Source: Paraburkholderia dioscoreae (GTDB lineage: Bacteria > Pseudomonadota > Gammaproteobacteria > Burkholderiales > Burkholderiaceae). Taken from it: a stretch of DNA of 64,000 nucleotides. The notes under the pieces are model-generated. The model saw only the letters and a list, made by a program, of their open reading frames with translations. It did no database searches and had not been told where the DNA came from. Location of the stretch: NCBI RefSeq assembly GCF_902459535.1, contig NZ_LR699554.1, positions 1,550,001 to 1,614,000 on the forward strand, written 5' to 3'. Of this stretch, positions 53,554 to 63,022 are shown in pieces. Within the stretch, counting starts at the first letter, position 1. Each line of letters begins with the position of its first letter. A program made the position numbers and the translations under genes.

Positions 53554-54663
53554 ATGATGCATGAAATGAAAAATGTCTTAGCGGGAGCCGTCTTCGTGGG
53601 GTCCGCCCTGAGTCTCACGACGGCTCATGCACAGGACGTCAAGGACAACGACGCGCCGTACGTGCCAACAGCATGTTCTGCGCATGTCACCGAAGCGCCT
53701 TCGAACGTCGCAGACGATCAAAATATTGATCCGGCAGTCCGCCAGTTCCTGTTGCCACTTAATAAAGATCCAAGCCCGTTCTGGGAACAGCCTCAACCCA
53801 AACCCCAGGAGGTACTTACCGGCCTGCAGAATAAGACTCCCGTCGATATGTCGGGCGTGACGATCTCGGAGAAATCGCTGACCGTCGACGGACGCACCAT
53901 AAAGTTGTTCATCATGAAACCCAACCATATGGCTGCGCATCCCGGCGTCATCCTCTTTCTCCACGGTGCTGTCTGGCTTGCCGGCAACTTCGAGAATCAT
54001 AAGCGGCTGGTGCGCGACCTCGTCGTTGAATCCGGCCAGCCGGCCGTGTTCCCGGAAATTACAAATCTCCCGGAAGGAAAGTTTCCGGTGCCACTGAACC
54101 AGGCTTACGCGACACTCGAGTGGGTAAGCTCACATGCATCCGAGTTCGGCGCTGATCCACGGCGTATCGCGGTGGCCGGCAACTCGGTTGGCGGTAATAT
54201 GACCGCAGCCCTAAACCTGATGGACAAGGACCGAAACGGACCAAAGATCAGCTATCAAGTGTTGCTTTGGCCGGCAACCAATGCGGGAGTCGATACTTGC
54301 TCTTACCAGGAATATGCGAATAACCGTTTCTTGAGCAGATCTTTTATGCAGTACGGCTGGGATCACTATGCGCCGACCGAGAAAGAACGGGAGAACCCGT
54401 ACGTCTCACCTTTGCGCGCCAGTACGGCTGAGTTGCAGGGACTTCCGCCAACCCTGGTCATCACCGAGGAAAATGACGTGCTCCGGGACGAAGGCGAAGC
54501 TTACGCGCATCGCCTCCAGGACGCGGGCGTGTCAACGGTGTTCGTGCGCTATAACGGAACCATTCACGATTTCGCCCTGCTCAATGGGCTGAGGGATCTG
54601 CCAGCCACCAAGGCTGCTATCCGGCAGATCGCGGATGGCATCCGCGAACACATTGGCAAGTAA
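53554..54663 (+). CDS. Alpha/beta hydrolase, HSL/acetyl-esterase type, exported
   Basis: A 369-residue protein with a signal peptide (LSLTTAHA-QD). The hydrolase part shows ILFLHGAVWLAGNF (oxyanion loop; Ala replaces the second Gly of HGGG), nucleophile motif GNSVGGNM, acid in ITEENDVLRDEG and His in GTIHDFALL. It should hydrolyse short-chain esters or lactones in the periplasm. GGGAG precedes ATG 53554. It stands alone between element debris and a DUF3331 gene. Confidence 0.85.
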   Translation: MMHEMKNVLAGAVFVGSALSLTTAHAQDVKDNDAPYVPTACSAHVTEAPSNVADDQNIDPAVRQFLLPLNKDPSPFWEQPQPKPQEVLTGLQNKTPVDMSGVTISEKSLTVDGRTIKLFIMKPNHMAAHPGVILFLHGAVWLAGNFENHKRLVRDLVVESGQPAVFPEITNLPEGKFPVPLNQAYATLEWVSSHASEFGADPRRIAVAGNSVGGNMTAALNLMDKDRNGPKISYQVLLWPATNAGVDTCSYQEYANNRFLSRSFMQYGWDHYAPTEKERENPYVSPLRASTAELQGLPPTLVITEENDVLRDEGEAYAHRLQDAGVSTVFVRYNGTIHDFALLNGLRDLPATKAAIRQIADGIREHIGK

Positions 54664-54675
54664 GGAACGGCTGCT

Positions 54676-54697
54676 GAAGGCGGGCTTGCCCGCCTTC
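54676..54697 (+). terminator. Hairpin after the esterase gene
   Basis: A perfect 10-bp stem (gaaggcgggc / gcccgccttc) with a TT loop begins 13 bp past the stop. There is no T tract, so efficiency is unclear. Confidence 0.55.
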
Positions 54698-54943
54698 ACA
54701 TCGCTTATCGCCAGCACGGCCCGCAAAGACGGGCATGCCAGGGGGCAAATAAGCGGTGATGCCGGGAAGTTCGAGAGCGGCCATGCGCCGTTCCCGATGT
54801 AGCGAACAAGCTTTAGCCATTGACCCTGCGGGTAGCGCAGCGTTTTTCAGACTGCAAAGTGTTGCGCAATCAATCAGGCTCGCGAGCATCGATCTCGACT
54901 ACCCGAACGAACGCTGATGCAGCCGGCGTATTAACCACACCCA

Positions 54944-55336
54944 TCAACCACACCCGTCGTCGAGAACGGACGCCAGGATCATTGCGTCGGCATTGCGCGG
55001 CGCCCGGCCGCAGGCGCGTGGCTTGTACACCGCGTCGCCGCGACGAATCGGCTGCCTGCTCATCGCGCAGACGCCCTCGGTGTAGGCCCGCGACGCGCAC
55101 CAGACCTGGTCGCCATAGCAACAGCGGGTCGAGTCGCGCCAGGAGATCGTCGCCGTCGTCGGCGACGGCCGGTCGATCAGGCTTACCGTGACGGTGTGAA
55201 GCGACGTGCCGTAAACATGGCGCGCCCCGTTGCCTCCATTCAGCCAACTATCACGGCCTTTCGGCCCGCCCGCAGGCGCGGACAACAAGCCAATGGTTTG
55301 CATCCACGGATCGATGATGTTTGCGTTTGCCAGCAT
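54944..55336 (-). CDS. DUF3331 domain protein
   Basis: A 130-residue protein of a Burkholderia-specific family. The diagnostic block is WRDSTRCCYGDQVWCASRA and then GVCAMSRQPIRRGDAVYKPR, with conserved Cys and Arg residues suggesting metal binding. AGGAG precedes ATG 55336. Function is unknown; no operon partner. Confidence 0.75.
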   Translation of the reverse strand: MLANANIIDPWMQTIGLLSAPAGGPKGRDSWLNGGNGARHVYGTSLHTVTVSLIDRPSPTTATISWRDSTRCCYGDQVWCASRAYTEGVCAMSRQPIRRGDAVYKPRACGRAPRNADAMILASVLDDGCG

Positions 55337-55392
55337 GGCGCGACTCCTGTTGAAGCGTTACCTGATCGAACGGCTTTTCTATTCGGTCTAGC

Positions 55393-55486
55393 GCCGCGAG
55401 TCGCGGCATTCATCGACTACTTCGCCGTGTACATGGGCCATCACAAGGGGTTCGTCGGCTTCGCGGCAGTCGTCGATAGACAATGA
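55393..55486 (+). pseudogene. Remnant: C-terminal end of a LysR-type regulator
   Basis: The plus strand reads LAPRVAAFIDYFAVYMGHHK and ends at a stop (55484-55486). LAPRV-x-AFIDY is the usual last helix of LysR effector domains. The rest of the gene is missing and the bases before it match no LysR sequence. Confidence 0.55.
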
Positions 55487-55541
55487 ATCGCCGGCATGCG
55501 TCAGAAACGCCTTGCTGATCGCGAGAAATGAATGGACGTGC

Positions 55542-56498
55542 TCATCGAGCGGCATTCGCTTTCATCCTCCAGCAGCAAGGGGTCTCGCCGACAAAGCGCT
55601 TGAACACAGTCGTGAAATGCGCTTGCGAGCGAAAGCCGCAGCTCAGCGCGACATCGACGACGTTGTGCTTCGAGCTCAGCAACAGATGCTGTGCGTGTTC
55701 GATCCGGCGGCGCAGCAGGTATTCATGCGGACGCAAGCCCGTCGCGCGCCGGAACTGTGCGGCGAAATGCATGCGGGTGAGGCCGGCACTCGCGGCAATG
55801 TCGGCAAGGCCGATCGTCTCGGACAGATGCGCGTCGATGTACTCGACCACACGGTTCATGCGCCACTGCGGCAGCGCCGCCCCTTCGCGGTTCTGCGCGT
55901 TCGATACAGTGAATTGACGCGCGACAATGCGCGACACGATGGCGAGACTGACACTTTCAGTAAAAACCTTGCCCAACGCGGCGTCGCTGGTCTGTGAAAC
56001 GGCCAGCGCCTGACCAAGCCGGTCGAGTGTGGGATCACGCACGAGCTTCGGGTCGCCAAGCACGATGTCGCCCGCATGTGGATGCTGAAACAGGTCTTCG
56101 TAGCACTCCGCGAGAACTTGCTGCGACGCGAACAGATGCAGCACATCGACGGACGATTCGAAGACGGCACTGACGGGTACGGCGGGCGCTGTAACCTGGA
56201 CCACACCCGCAGTCAGCCGCCCTTGCGTGAGCCTGCGGCCCGCGTGATTGAAGGTCAGCGACACGCATTTCAGAGCCAGGCCGATGCAGTGATCGGACTC
56301 GTTGCCGTGATTGACCACTTCGACCGGTGTGGTGATGTTGCGCGTCCAGCGCGACACCAGCACATTGTCGTGCTGCCGGTGCGGCTGCGCGTGATGCGCG
56401 CGTGGGCTGCGCCATTGATGCTCGGCGTCGATTGGGCCGGCGATGCCTGGCGAAGCGATGTCGGCACCGGTTTCAGGATACGAGAGCAGCGAGCGCAT
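55542..56498 (-). CDS. AraC-family transcriptional regulator
   Basis: A 318-residue regulator. The C-terminal 100 residues carry two helix-turn-helix units: GLADIAASAGLTRMHFAAQF and NVVDVALSCGFRSQAHFTTV, ending in a GETP-x-x-WR motif. The N-terminal domain is divergent and its ligand unknown. ATG 56498 (MRSLLSYPE) is preferred over the extension. It faces the LysR remnant and DUF3331 gene; its target is not evident. Confidence 0.85.
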   Translation of the reverse strand: MRSLLSYPETGADIASPGIAGPIDAEHQWRSPRAHHAQPHRQHDNVLVSRWTRNITTPVEVVNHGNESDHCIGLALKCVSLTFNHAGRRLTQGRLTAGVVQVTAPAVPVSAVFESSVDVLHLFASQQVLAECYEDLFQHPHAGDIVLGDPKLVRDPTLDRLGQALAVSQTSDAALGKVFTESVSLAIVSRIVARQFTVSNAQNREGAALPQWRMNRVVEYIDAHLSETIGLADIAASAGLTRMHFAAQFRRATGLRPHEYLLRRRIEHAQHLLLSSKHNVVDVALSCGFRSQAHFTTVFKRFVGETPCCWRMKANAAR

Positions 56499-56786
56499 GA
56501 TATGTCCGTCCGATAGAGTGATCTTCCTGCGGTCAAAACACCGGCACCGCGATGACTCAAAGTTAATCAAACGGAGCCCACGTGCCTAGCCGTACAGACG
56601 GTTGCCTACGGCGTCGAATGGGTGGGTCAACCTATATGAAGGTTTAATGCGGACGAGAATGCGCAGGTGCAAAAACGCGCGACGGCCCACGGGGGGCGTC
56701 AAATTGCGAGGGATTCGAGGGATTGCAGGGAAAAGCGAACGGCGATGTGATTGTCGCCGTTCGGGGGTAAAGATACCCGTGCGGGT

Positions 56787-57476
56787 TCAGTCGTGCTGAA
56801 CGCGCGGTGGCGTAGGGGTGCTTTTTGGCGATTTGACGCCGAGCGCTTCCGCCTTTAGCACGAAGTCGGCAAGCGAGCGCGACTCCATCTTCTTCATTGC
56901 CTGTCCGCGGTGAATCTTCACCGTGATTTCGCTCAGGTTCATTTCGCCGGCAATCTGCTTGTTCATCAAGCCTCCCGCGACAAAGGCCATCACTTCGCGC
57001 TCGCGCGGCGTGAGCGACCCGTAGCGGCGGCGCAGATCCGCGACCGAGCGATCCACTTCGCGCCGTTCTTCGTCCTTGCCGAGAGCAGTCGCCACGGCGT
57101 CCAGCATGTCCTGGTCGCGAAACGGCTTGGAGAGAAAGTCCGTCGCGCCGGCCTTCATCGCCTTGACCGTCATGGCAATGTCGCCATGCGCGGTCATGAA
57201 AATAATCGGCACGCGCAATTCGCCTGCCGCAATCTGTTCCTGCACGGCAAGACCGCTCTGCCCTTTGAGCCGCACATCCAGAATCAGACAGCTCGGCACA
57301 TCCGGCTTCTGGAACGCAAGAAATTCCTGTGCGGCCGCGAACGCTTCAACCCGCAAGCCGACCGAGCGTAGCAACATGCTGACCGCTTCACGCATCGACT
57401 CATCGTCGTCGATGATATAGACGATCGAGTGACTCGCCGCGTTGCCCGGTTCACTGCTCACGGCAGATTTCCTCAT
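56787..57476 (-). CDS. FixJ/NarL-family two-component response regulator
   Basis: A 229-residue protein with a receiver domain (IVYIIDDDESMREAVSMLLR; phosphoacceptor Asp in CLILDVRLKG; Lys in FLSKPF) and a LuxR-type helix-turn-helix (LTPREREVMAFVAGGLMNKQ). It overlaps the 3' end of the upstream histidine kinase gene by 26 bp, so the pair is translationally coupled. FixJ-type pairs respond to redox or aromatic signals, but the signal here is unknown. Confidence 0.9.
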   Translation of the reverse strand: MRKSAVSSEPGNAASHSIVYIIDDDESMREAVSMLLRSVGLRVEAFAAAQEFLAFQKPDVPSCLILDVRLKGQSGLAVQEQIAAGELRVPIIFMTAHGDIAMTVKAMKAGATDFLSKPFRDQDMLDAVATALGKDEERREVDRSVADLRRRYGSLTPREREVMAFVAGGLMNKQIAGEMNLSEITVKIHRGQAMKKMESRSLADFVLKAEALGVKSPKSTPTPPRVQHD

Positions 57477-59652
57477 CGAGCGGCAGAGTGAACTGCAGCA
57501 CAGCCCCCCTTCCCTCTTCCGATTCCGCCCAGATCCGGCCACCGTGCGCCTCGACAATCGAGCGGCAGATCGACAATCCCATTCCCATGCCTTCCGCCTT
57601 GGTCGTAAAGAATGCGTTGAAAAGCCGCCCGGCGTTCTCTGCGCTGATGCCGGTGCCGGAGTCTTCTACGAGGACTTGCGCATGTCGCGCATCGAAGCGG
57701 TGCGTGCGGATCCACAGTTTCCGCGGCCGCCCCGTGATGCCCGACATCGCCTGCATGCCGTTCATTATCAGGTTGATGATGACCTGCTGCAACTGCACAC
57801 GGTCGGCACACACTTGCAGTGGCGGACATGCGTAGTCGGCATCCACTTCGACGCGGTGCCCATCCAGTTCGCGGCGCACCAGTTCGATGGAGTCTCTTAC
57901 TATGCCGTTCAGATCGAGCATAGTATGACTCGGATCGCGCTTTTGCGCCATCGAGCGTATCTGGCGAATCACATCGCTCGCGTGCCTGGCGTCGCGGATC
58001 ATCTGGTTAATCGACTGCCCGACTTCCTTCAGGTCGGGCTGCGGACGGTTCAGCCAGCGCTGGGCAGCGTCGCCGCACGTGACGATCGCCGCAAGCGGCT
58101 GCGTTACCTCGTGCGCGATCGTCGCCGCCAGTTCGCCGAGCATCGTCACGCGCGTCACGCGCGCGAGTTCGGCTGTCGAGCGGTCGAGTGCTTCCTGCGA
58201 CACCCGCCGTTCCGTCACGTCCATCAGCGCGCCGACGTACTCGGGATGGGCCGACTGCGGTGCTGCAAGACGCGCGACGTAATGCACGTATTTGATGCGT
58301 CCATCGGGCATCGCGAGACGATGTTCGACATCGACGATGGGCGCACCCGCGAGGCTCTGATGATAAGCGTGCCTGACGAGCGCGATGTCTTCGGGATGCG
58401 AGCGCTCGAGGATCAGGTGGAAACCGGGTGTGACGAGCTTCGAATAGCCGAAGATCTGATACGTTTCGTCAGACCACCACATCTCGCCCTCTGGCAGTTT
58501 CGTCGCAATGGTGCCGGTGCGGCTCAGGCGCTGTGCGTCGGACAGGAACGCTTCGCTGCGCGCGAGCGCCTGCTCCGCCTGCTTGCGTTCTTCGATATCC
58601 GTGTTCACGCCGTACCAGCGCAAAATATTGTCGCCCTTATCGCGCAGCGGTTCCGCGCCGATATGCATCCATCGGTACACCCCGTCGCTGCGCCGGATGC
58701 GCGAGACGTTTTCGAACGGCGCGCCCGTTGCAATGGCTTCGTGCCAGGCGTGCTGTACGGCGGCGTAGTCGTCGGGATGAACGATCGAGCGCCAGATGTC
58801 GCCGCCATTTTCGGCAAGCGTCACGCCCAGTTCGTTCCAGCGCCGGTTGATGAAGCTCAGGCGCCCGTCGCTCGACGAACTCCAGACCATGCCCGGAATC
58901 GTATCGATGGTCGCGCGCAATTCGTCCTTCTGGCGCTGCAACTCGCCTTCCATCTGCTTGCGGACGGTGACGTCGTTGTTAGTGGCGAGCACGGCGCGCG
59001 GTTTGCCCTTCGCATCGCGCCACAGCGCCATGCGGCTCGAAATGACGACGGCGGTGCCGTCATTGCGCACGCGCTGCAATTCGCCATGCCAACGGCCAGA
59101 ACGCAACATCTCGATACGAATCTCGTCGAGCGGAACAGACGAGTGTGTTTGCGTCAACTCATGAATCGACTGGCCGATCGCCTGCTGCGCGGTCCATCCG
59201 TAGACCTCTTCCGCGCCGTGATTCCAGAACGTGATCAGATCATTCATGTCGTACACGACGATTGCGTCGTGCGTCAGATCAAGCAACTGCACCTGCTCTC
59301 GCAGCGTCGCGGTGTTCTTCTGATTGCGCGACGCCAGCACCGACGTCGTGGCGATGGCGAGCAGGCTGACGGCACAGCGCGCAATCGCGCCGACCGAGTA
59401 ATGCTCGTCATGCGACATAAAAAACGCGATCACCGTGAGCGCCACGCAGCTCCATGCGGTGAGGATCGTAGCGAGCCGCGACGTTGTCGATGAGACAAGC
59501 AGCACCACGACGACATACAGCACTGCAATGGCGATATCGAGTGGCGTGAACGCGTCGATCAGGAATACGATCAGCGCGATGGCACCCGCGAGAGCGAACA
59601 GCACGCGCGCGTCATGCCGCATTGGTTGGTCGGCGCGTGAGCGGAATATCAT
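57451..59652 (-). CDS. PAS-domain hybrid-free sensor histidine kinase
   Basis: A 733-residue membrane kinase. After three or four N-terminal helices (VLFALAGAIALIVFLIDAF; LYVVVVLLVSS), three PAS/PAC modules follow (near residues 120, 245 and 370 of the chosen start), then a HisKA domain with AATIAHEVTQPLAAIV (H-box) and an ATPase domain (GMGMGLSICRSIVEAHGGRI). This is the FixL-like family that senses through PAS ligands. The start is uncertain between ATG 59652 and ATG 59622. Confidence 0.88.
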   Translation of the reverse strand: MIFRSRADQPMRHDARVLFALAGAIALIVFLIDAFTPLDIAIAVLYVVVVLLVSSTTSRLATILTAWSCVALTVIAFFMSHDEHYSVGAIARCAVSLLAIATTSVLASRNQKNTATLREQVQLLDLTHDAIVVYDMNDLITFWNHGAEEVYGWTAQQAIGQSIHELTQTHSSVPLDEIRIEMLRSGRWHGELQRVRNDGTAVVISSRMALWRDAKGKPRAVLATNNDVTVRKQMEGELQRQKDELRATIDTIPGMVWSSSSDGRLSFINRRWNELGVTLAENGGDIWRSIVHPDDYAAVQHAWHEAIATGAPFENVSRIRRSDGVYRWMHIGAEPLRDKGDNILRWYGVNTDIEERKQAEQALARSEAFLSDAQRLSRTGTIATKLPEGEMWWSDETYQIFGYSKLVTPGFHLILERSHPEDIALVRHAYHQSLAGAPIVDVEHRLAMPDGRIKYVHYVARLAAPQSAHPEYVGALMDVTERRVSQEALDRSTAELARVTRVTMLGELAATIAHEVTQPLAAIVTCGDAAQRWLNRPQPDLKEVGQSINQMIRDARHASDVIRQIRSMAQKRDPSHTMLDLNGIVRDSIELVRRELDGHRVEVDADYACPPLQVCADRVQLQQVIINLIMNGMQAMSGITGRPRKLWIRTHRFDARHAQVLVEDSGTGISAENAGRLFNAFFTTKAEGMGMGLSICRSIVEAHGGRIWAESEEGRGAVLQFTLPLDEEICREQ

Positions 59653-59872
59653 GATGTCGATTGAGCGCGCCGCGCGGGAACGGGGCAGACGAAACGGCGC
59701 GATGTTGGCATAGGCATTCGAGGCAAACGTTCGTTGACGAGTACCGGAAGCCTGTGTGGTGCCGCAAGAACGGCACACCGAAGGAAGACACGCAGGACTC
59801 CGGCCCATTCAATCCGGTACATAGTATCCGAGTCGTTCAATATTAAACAATCAAGGCCCGCCGCGAGCGGGC

Positions 59873-60256
59873 TTAATGAATTTCGCCGCCTCTTGCCTGG
59901 AGCGTTTCGAGGCAACGCGACACGACTGCGCCATCGACAGGTTTGCTGAGCACGCACATCGCTCCGTTGTCCAGCGCCTGGCGGCGCACCACTTCCGATG
60001 CGAAAGCGGAGATAAAGATGATCGGCAGCGTAATTCCGCCGTCGAGCAGGTGCCGCTGCATCTCGAGCCCGCTCATGCCGGGCATCTGCACGTCGGAGAT
60101 GATGCACGCGACGTCACCGATCTGGCCGGAGGCGAGGAAATCTTCGGCGGACGCATAAAGCCGCACGCCCCAACCCAGTGAACGAACGAGCATTGATGTG
60201 GCGATGCGGACGGATTCGTCGTCATCGATGATGGAAACTATCGGATGGGTATGCAA
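59873..60256 (-). CDS. Stand-alone receiver-domain protein
   Basis: A 127-residue receiver only: PIVSIIDDDESVRIATSMLV at the start, phosphoacceptor Asp in IISDVQMPGMSGLE, and Lys in VLSKPVDG. No output domain follows, so it may act as a phosphate sink or a partner of the FixJ-type kinase located downstream on the same strand. It reads toward the kinase gene with about 220 bp between. Confidence 0.85.
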   Translation of the reverse strand: MHTHPIVSIIDDDESVRIATSMLVRSLGWGVRLYASAEDFLASGQIGDVACIISDVQMPGMSGLEMQRHLLDGGITLPIIFISAFASEVVRRQALDNGAMCVLSKPVDGAVVSRCLETLQARGGEIH

Positions 60257-60438
60257 GCGACTTATCCTCTGCCATACATTCGGTTACGACGGCACGATGC
60301 TGTTTGGCTCGCCGCCCGGATATCCCCATGTTATGGAAAAATCCCTACCGTGAAAATCATATGTGTGTATAGGGGCCGGCCGGGGAAACCGGAAAGACAG
60401 GCTGGAAAGCGGCCCGCACAAAGACAGGCCCCCTCCTG

Positions 60439-61578
60439 TCACTCCCCCATCTGCTGCTTGATGATGCCCGAATGGCTGCGAACAGGCGCCCATTTTTCCT
60501 CGATCCGACCGAACTTCCAGATTGCCACGGAGACGAGCCATGTCGCGACGAAGAGTCCGACGATTGCGAAGCCGAGACTGTTCAGATCGATGCCGGATGC
60601 CCACGACCAGAATGCGCCGTGTGCATTCAGTGCATTGCTGAACAGTCCGAGGATCTCAATGGTGCCGATCACCACTCCGACTGCGACAGACAGGCCGGTC
60701 ACCACCAGGTTGTAGTAAATTTTGCGCACTGGCTTCGCCAATGCCCACCCATACGCGACGTTCATGAACGAACCGTCGATCGTGTCGAACAGCAGCATGC
60801 CCGCCGCAAATAACACGGGGAGGCAGAGTGTTGCGTACCACGGCAGCCCCGCAGCAGCACCGGACCCTGTCAGGACCAGCAGCGCGATCTCGGTTGCCGT
60901 GTCGAAGCCCATGCCGAACAGCAGTCCGACAAAGTACATTTGTCCAGGCTTGCGCACGATCCTCATCAGAGGCGCGAGAAGACGATTCACCACGCCACGG
61001 TTCTCAAGCCGATGCTCCAGATAAGCCTCGTCATAGCGCCCGGACTTCATGCGCCGGAACACCTTGTAGATCGCGAAGAACGAGACGATGTTCAACGCCG
61101 CAATCAGATAGAGAAAGCCGCTGGAGATACAGGTGCCGATGAGTCCCGCGACTGCGTGAAAGCCCGAACCGGCGTTCGCCACATGACCCGAGAGCGAACG
61201 CACGCCCAGTGCGACGAGAAGGGTGAGTCCGAACACGATGGTCGAGTGACCGAAAGAAAACCAGAAGCCGATCGAATGAGCCGGTTTGCCTTCTCCGACC
61301 AGCTTGCGCGTCGTATTGTCGATGGCGGCGATATGGTCCGCATCGAACGCATGGCGCATGCCGAGTGCGTATGCCGTCACGCCGATGCCGACTCCAAACA
61401 CTCTGGAGTCCACGCTCAAATGCAGCGGTACGACAATGGCGATCAACGTAGTCCATCCGACGATATGCAACAAGGCAATGACCACTATCATGGCGATCGC
61501 GGTGGTATCGAAATGCAACGGCCGCGAGAATAAGGGTGTCTTGACCGACAGGTGACGGTGACCGGAACGTAAAGGCAT
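60439..61578 (-). CDS. Nickel/cobalt permease, NiCoT family (HoxN/NixA)
   Basis: A 379-residue membrane protein of eight helices. The signature RHAFDADHIAAIDNTTRKL of helix II (H-x4-DH) and LGMRHAFDADH context define the family; further signatures are FGMGFDTATEIALLV and LPVLFAAGMLLFDTIDG. It imports Ni2+ or Co2+. ATG 61578 is used; ATG 61602 and GTG 61617 upstream remain possible. The DUF4331 gene lies just upstream on the same strand. Confidence 0.9.
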   Translation of the reverse strand: MPLRSGHRHLSVKTPLFSRPLHFDTTAIAMIVVIALLHIVGWTTLIAIVVPLHLSVDSRVFGVGIGVTAYALGMRHAFDADHIAAIDNTTRKLVGEGKPAHSIGFWFSFGHSTIVFGLTLLVALGVRSLSGHVANAGSGFHAVAGLIGTCISSGFLYLIAALNIVSFFAIYKVFRRMKSGRYDEAYLEHRLENRGVVNRLLAPLMRIVRKPGQMYFVGLLFGMGFDTATEIALLVLTGSGAAAGLPWYATLCLPVLFAAGMLLFDTIDGSFMNVAYGWALAKPVRKIYYNLVVTGLSVAVGVVIGTIEILGLFSNALNAHGAFWSWASGIDLNSLGFAIVGLFVATWLVSVAIWKFGRIEEKWAPVRSHSGIIKQQMGE

Positions 61579-61674
61579 AGTGGTCTCTGTTAATGACGAC
61601 ATCGGATGGGCAGACACAGCTCGCCAGGGCTATGTCTGCACGGGCGGCATATCTGTCGGCGAGCAGACAGACGG

Positions 61675-62706
61675 CTAGACCTTCGGCACGTACGGAAAAG
61701 TCGACGAAGGCTTCGACGTGACCGACTCTTTGCCGATGCCGAGCGCGATCGGCGTGTTCGCGGCAATCGTGAACATCACGTCCGCCACGTTGTCGGTCAG
61801 CGACCGTCCGTTCCACCCTGCCATGCCGAATACGGCTTGCGTGCCAATCGTGTAGGGAAGCATGTTGGGCAGAAAGCGATGTGCCACGAGCGTCGCATAG
61901 CCCTCAGGATCTTCCGCCGTGCCGTTGGCTTTTATAGCGCCTGCGACCGCCCCGATGATAGTCGGACCGTATGTGTCGAAATCGTCGGCCGGGCGTCCTG
62001 CATTCAGGCGATTGCCGAGATCCTCGTTGTACTGCGTGAACAGCGGATGGATCATTGGAAGTCCGACCCGGTTGATCGATCTCCAGTCTCCAGCGTCCGT
62101 GGCCAGCGTCGCGACAGCCCACACGCCGACGCGACGGTTGTGGCCGGCGTCTGCCAGCAGATGTGCGTCGGGCACCTCCAATACGATGGAATAGACCGTG
62201 TGGCCGGCAAAAAGGTTACGAGCCTGCTTCGGATCCCAGCCTGCCAGATCGAGCGGCGTGCCGTCCTGAAAGACGTGGCCAACCGCGTGCAGGACATCGG
62301 GCTCGATCCAGAACGGATCGCCCGCCTTGCCGGCCCATACGCGCACGCCGGAGGGCGTCATGACGATTTCATCCGTGCTGCCTTCGGCAATCTGTTCCCC
62401 TTGCGCATGCGGATCCGTCGCATCGGCGCCTGCAATGCGGCGCACAACGAAACGCTGCTTGCCTTGCAGGTCGCGCTCGTCGAATGAGATGCGATAGGTC
62501 AGTTCCTCCACGGCATTTCCGTCGATATCGATCTTGAATTCGTACATGCCTTCGGGGTGATAGCCTGGAGCGGGTATCTCACCGGCGATGGAATGACAGA
62601 CGTTGATGACGAAAACCGTACCCGTTTCTCCCCGGAAGCAATACAGATCGGTGATGTCGAGCCGGATATCCTGTCGTGCGAGCGGCGAATCAAGATGGTG
62701 GGACAT
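61675..62706 (-). CDS. DUF4331-family protein
   Basis: A 343-residue soluble protein starting MSHHLDSPLARQDIRLDITD, the hallmark of DUF4331. Further blocks include TVFVINVCHSIAGEIPAPGY and DPFWIEPDVLHAVGHVFQ. No signal peptide is seen, unlike many relatives that are secreted. Its function is unknown. Placement upstream of a nickel/cobalt permease gene on the same strand suggests co-regulation. Confidence 0.8.
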   Translation of the reverse strand: MSHHLDSPLARQDIRLDITDLYCFRGETGTVFVINVCHSIAGEIPAPGYHPEGMYEFKIDIDGNAVEELTYRISFDERDLQGKQRFVVRRIAGADATDPHAQGEQIAEGSTDEIVMTPSGVRVWAGKAGDPFWIEPDVLHAVGHVFQDGTPLDLAGWDPKQARNLFAGHTVYSIVLEVPDAHLLADAGHNRRVGVWAVATLATDAGDWRSINRVGLPMIHPLFTQYNEDLGNRLNAGRPADDFDTYGPTIIGAVAGAIKANGTAEDPEGYATLVAHRFLPNMLPYTIGTQAVFGMAGWNGRSLTDNVADVMFTIAANTPIALGIGKESVTSKPSSTFPYVPKV

Positions 62707-63022
62707 GAGTTGCTCCTTTCGTTGATGTAGCTATCAATGGGCGACGGTTGGTCCGTAAGACGATCATGAAGCCGCCGCGTATGAATCGCTTTCCAGAACG
62801 AATGGAATATTTCTGATTCGCACGCCTTGTTTCTTCACACCGTGAAATCATGGCGCAGGCGCGCGGGATGGGAGTGGGATACGCCGTCCGCATGCCTCGA
62901 AGGGGGCGTGGCAGAGCCGGTCAGCGCGATGGGTGGCGACGCGAGTCAGGCGATGGTCAGGCGATGATCTGTTGCTCGCTACCGCATGTGTCGCGAACCC
63001 GGACGGTTGACGTTCCTGCCGG
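62707..63022. other. Intergenic region, 316 bp, no gene recognised
   Basis: No frame here has support. The region between the DUF4331 start and the MFS gene stop likely carries the promoter of the DUF4331 gene near 62710-62830. Confidence 0.45.

Noticed and set aside
57442..59493. Open frame of 683 residues on the plus strand across the histidine kinase
   Set aside because: Antisense shadow; the minus strand shows canonical PAS, HisKA and ATPase motifs.
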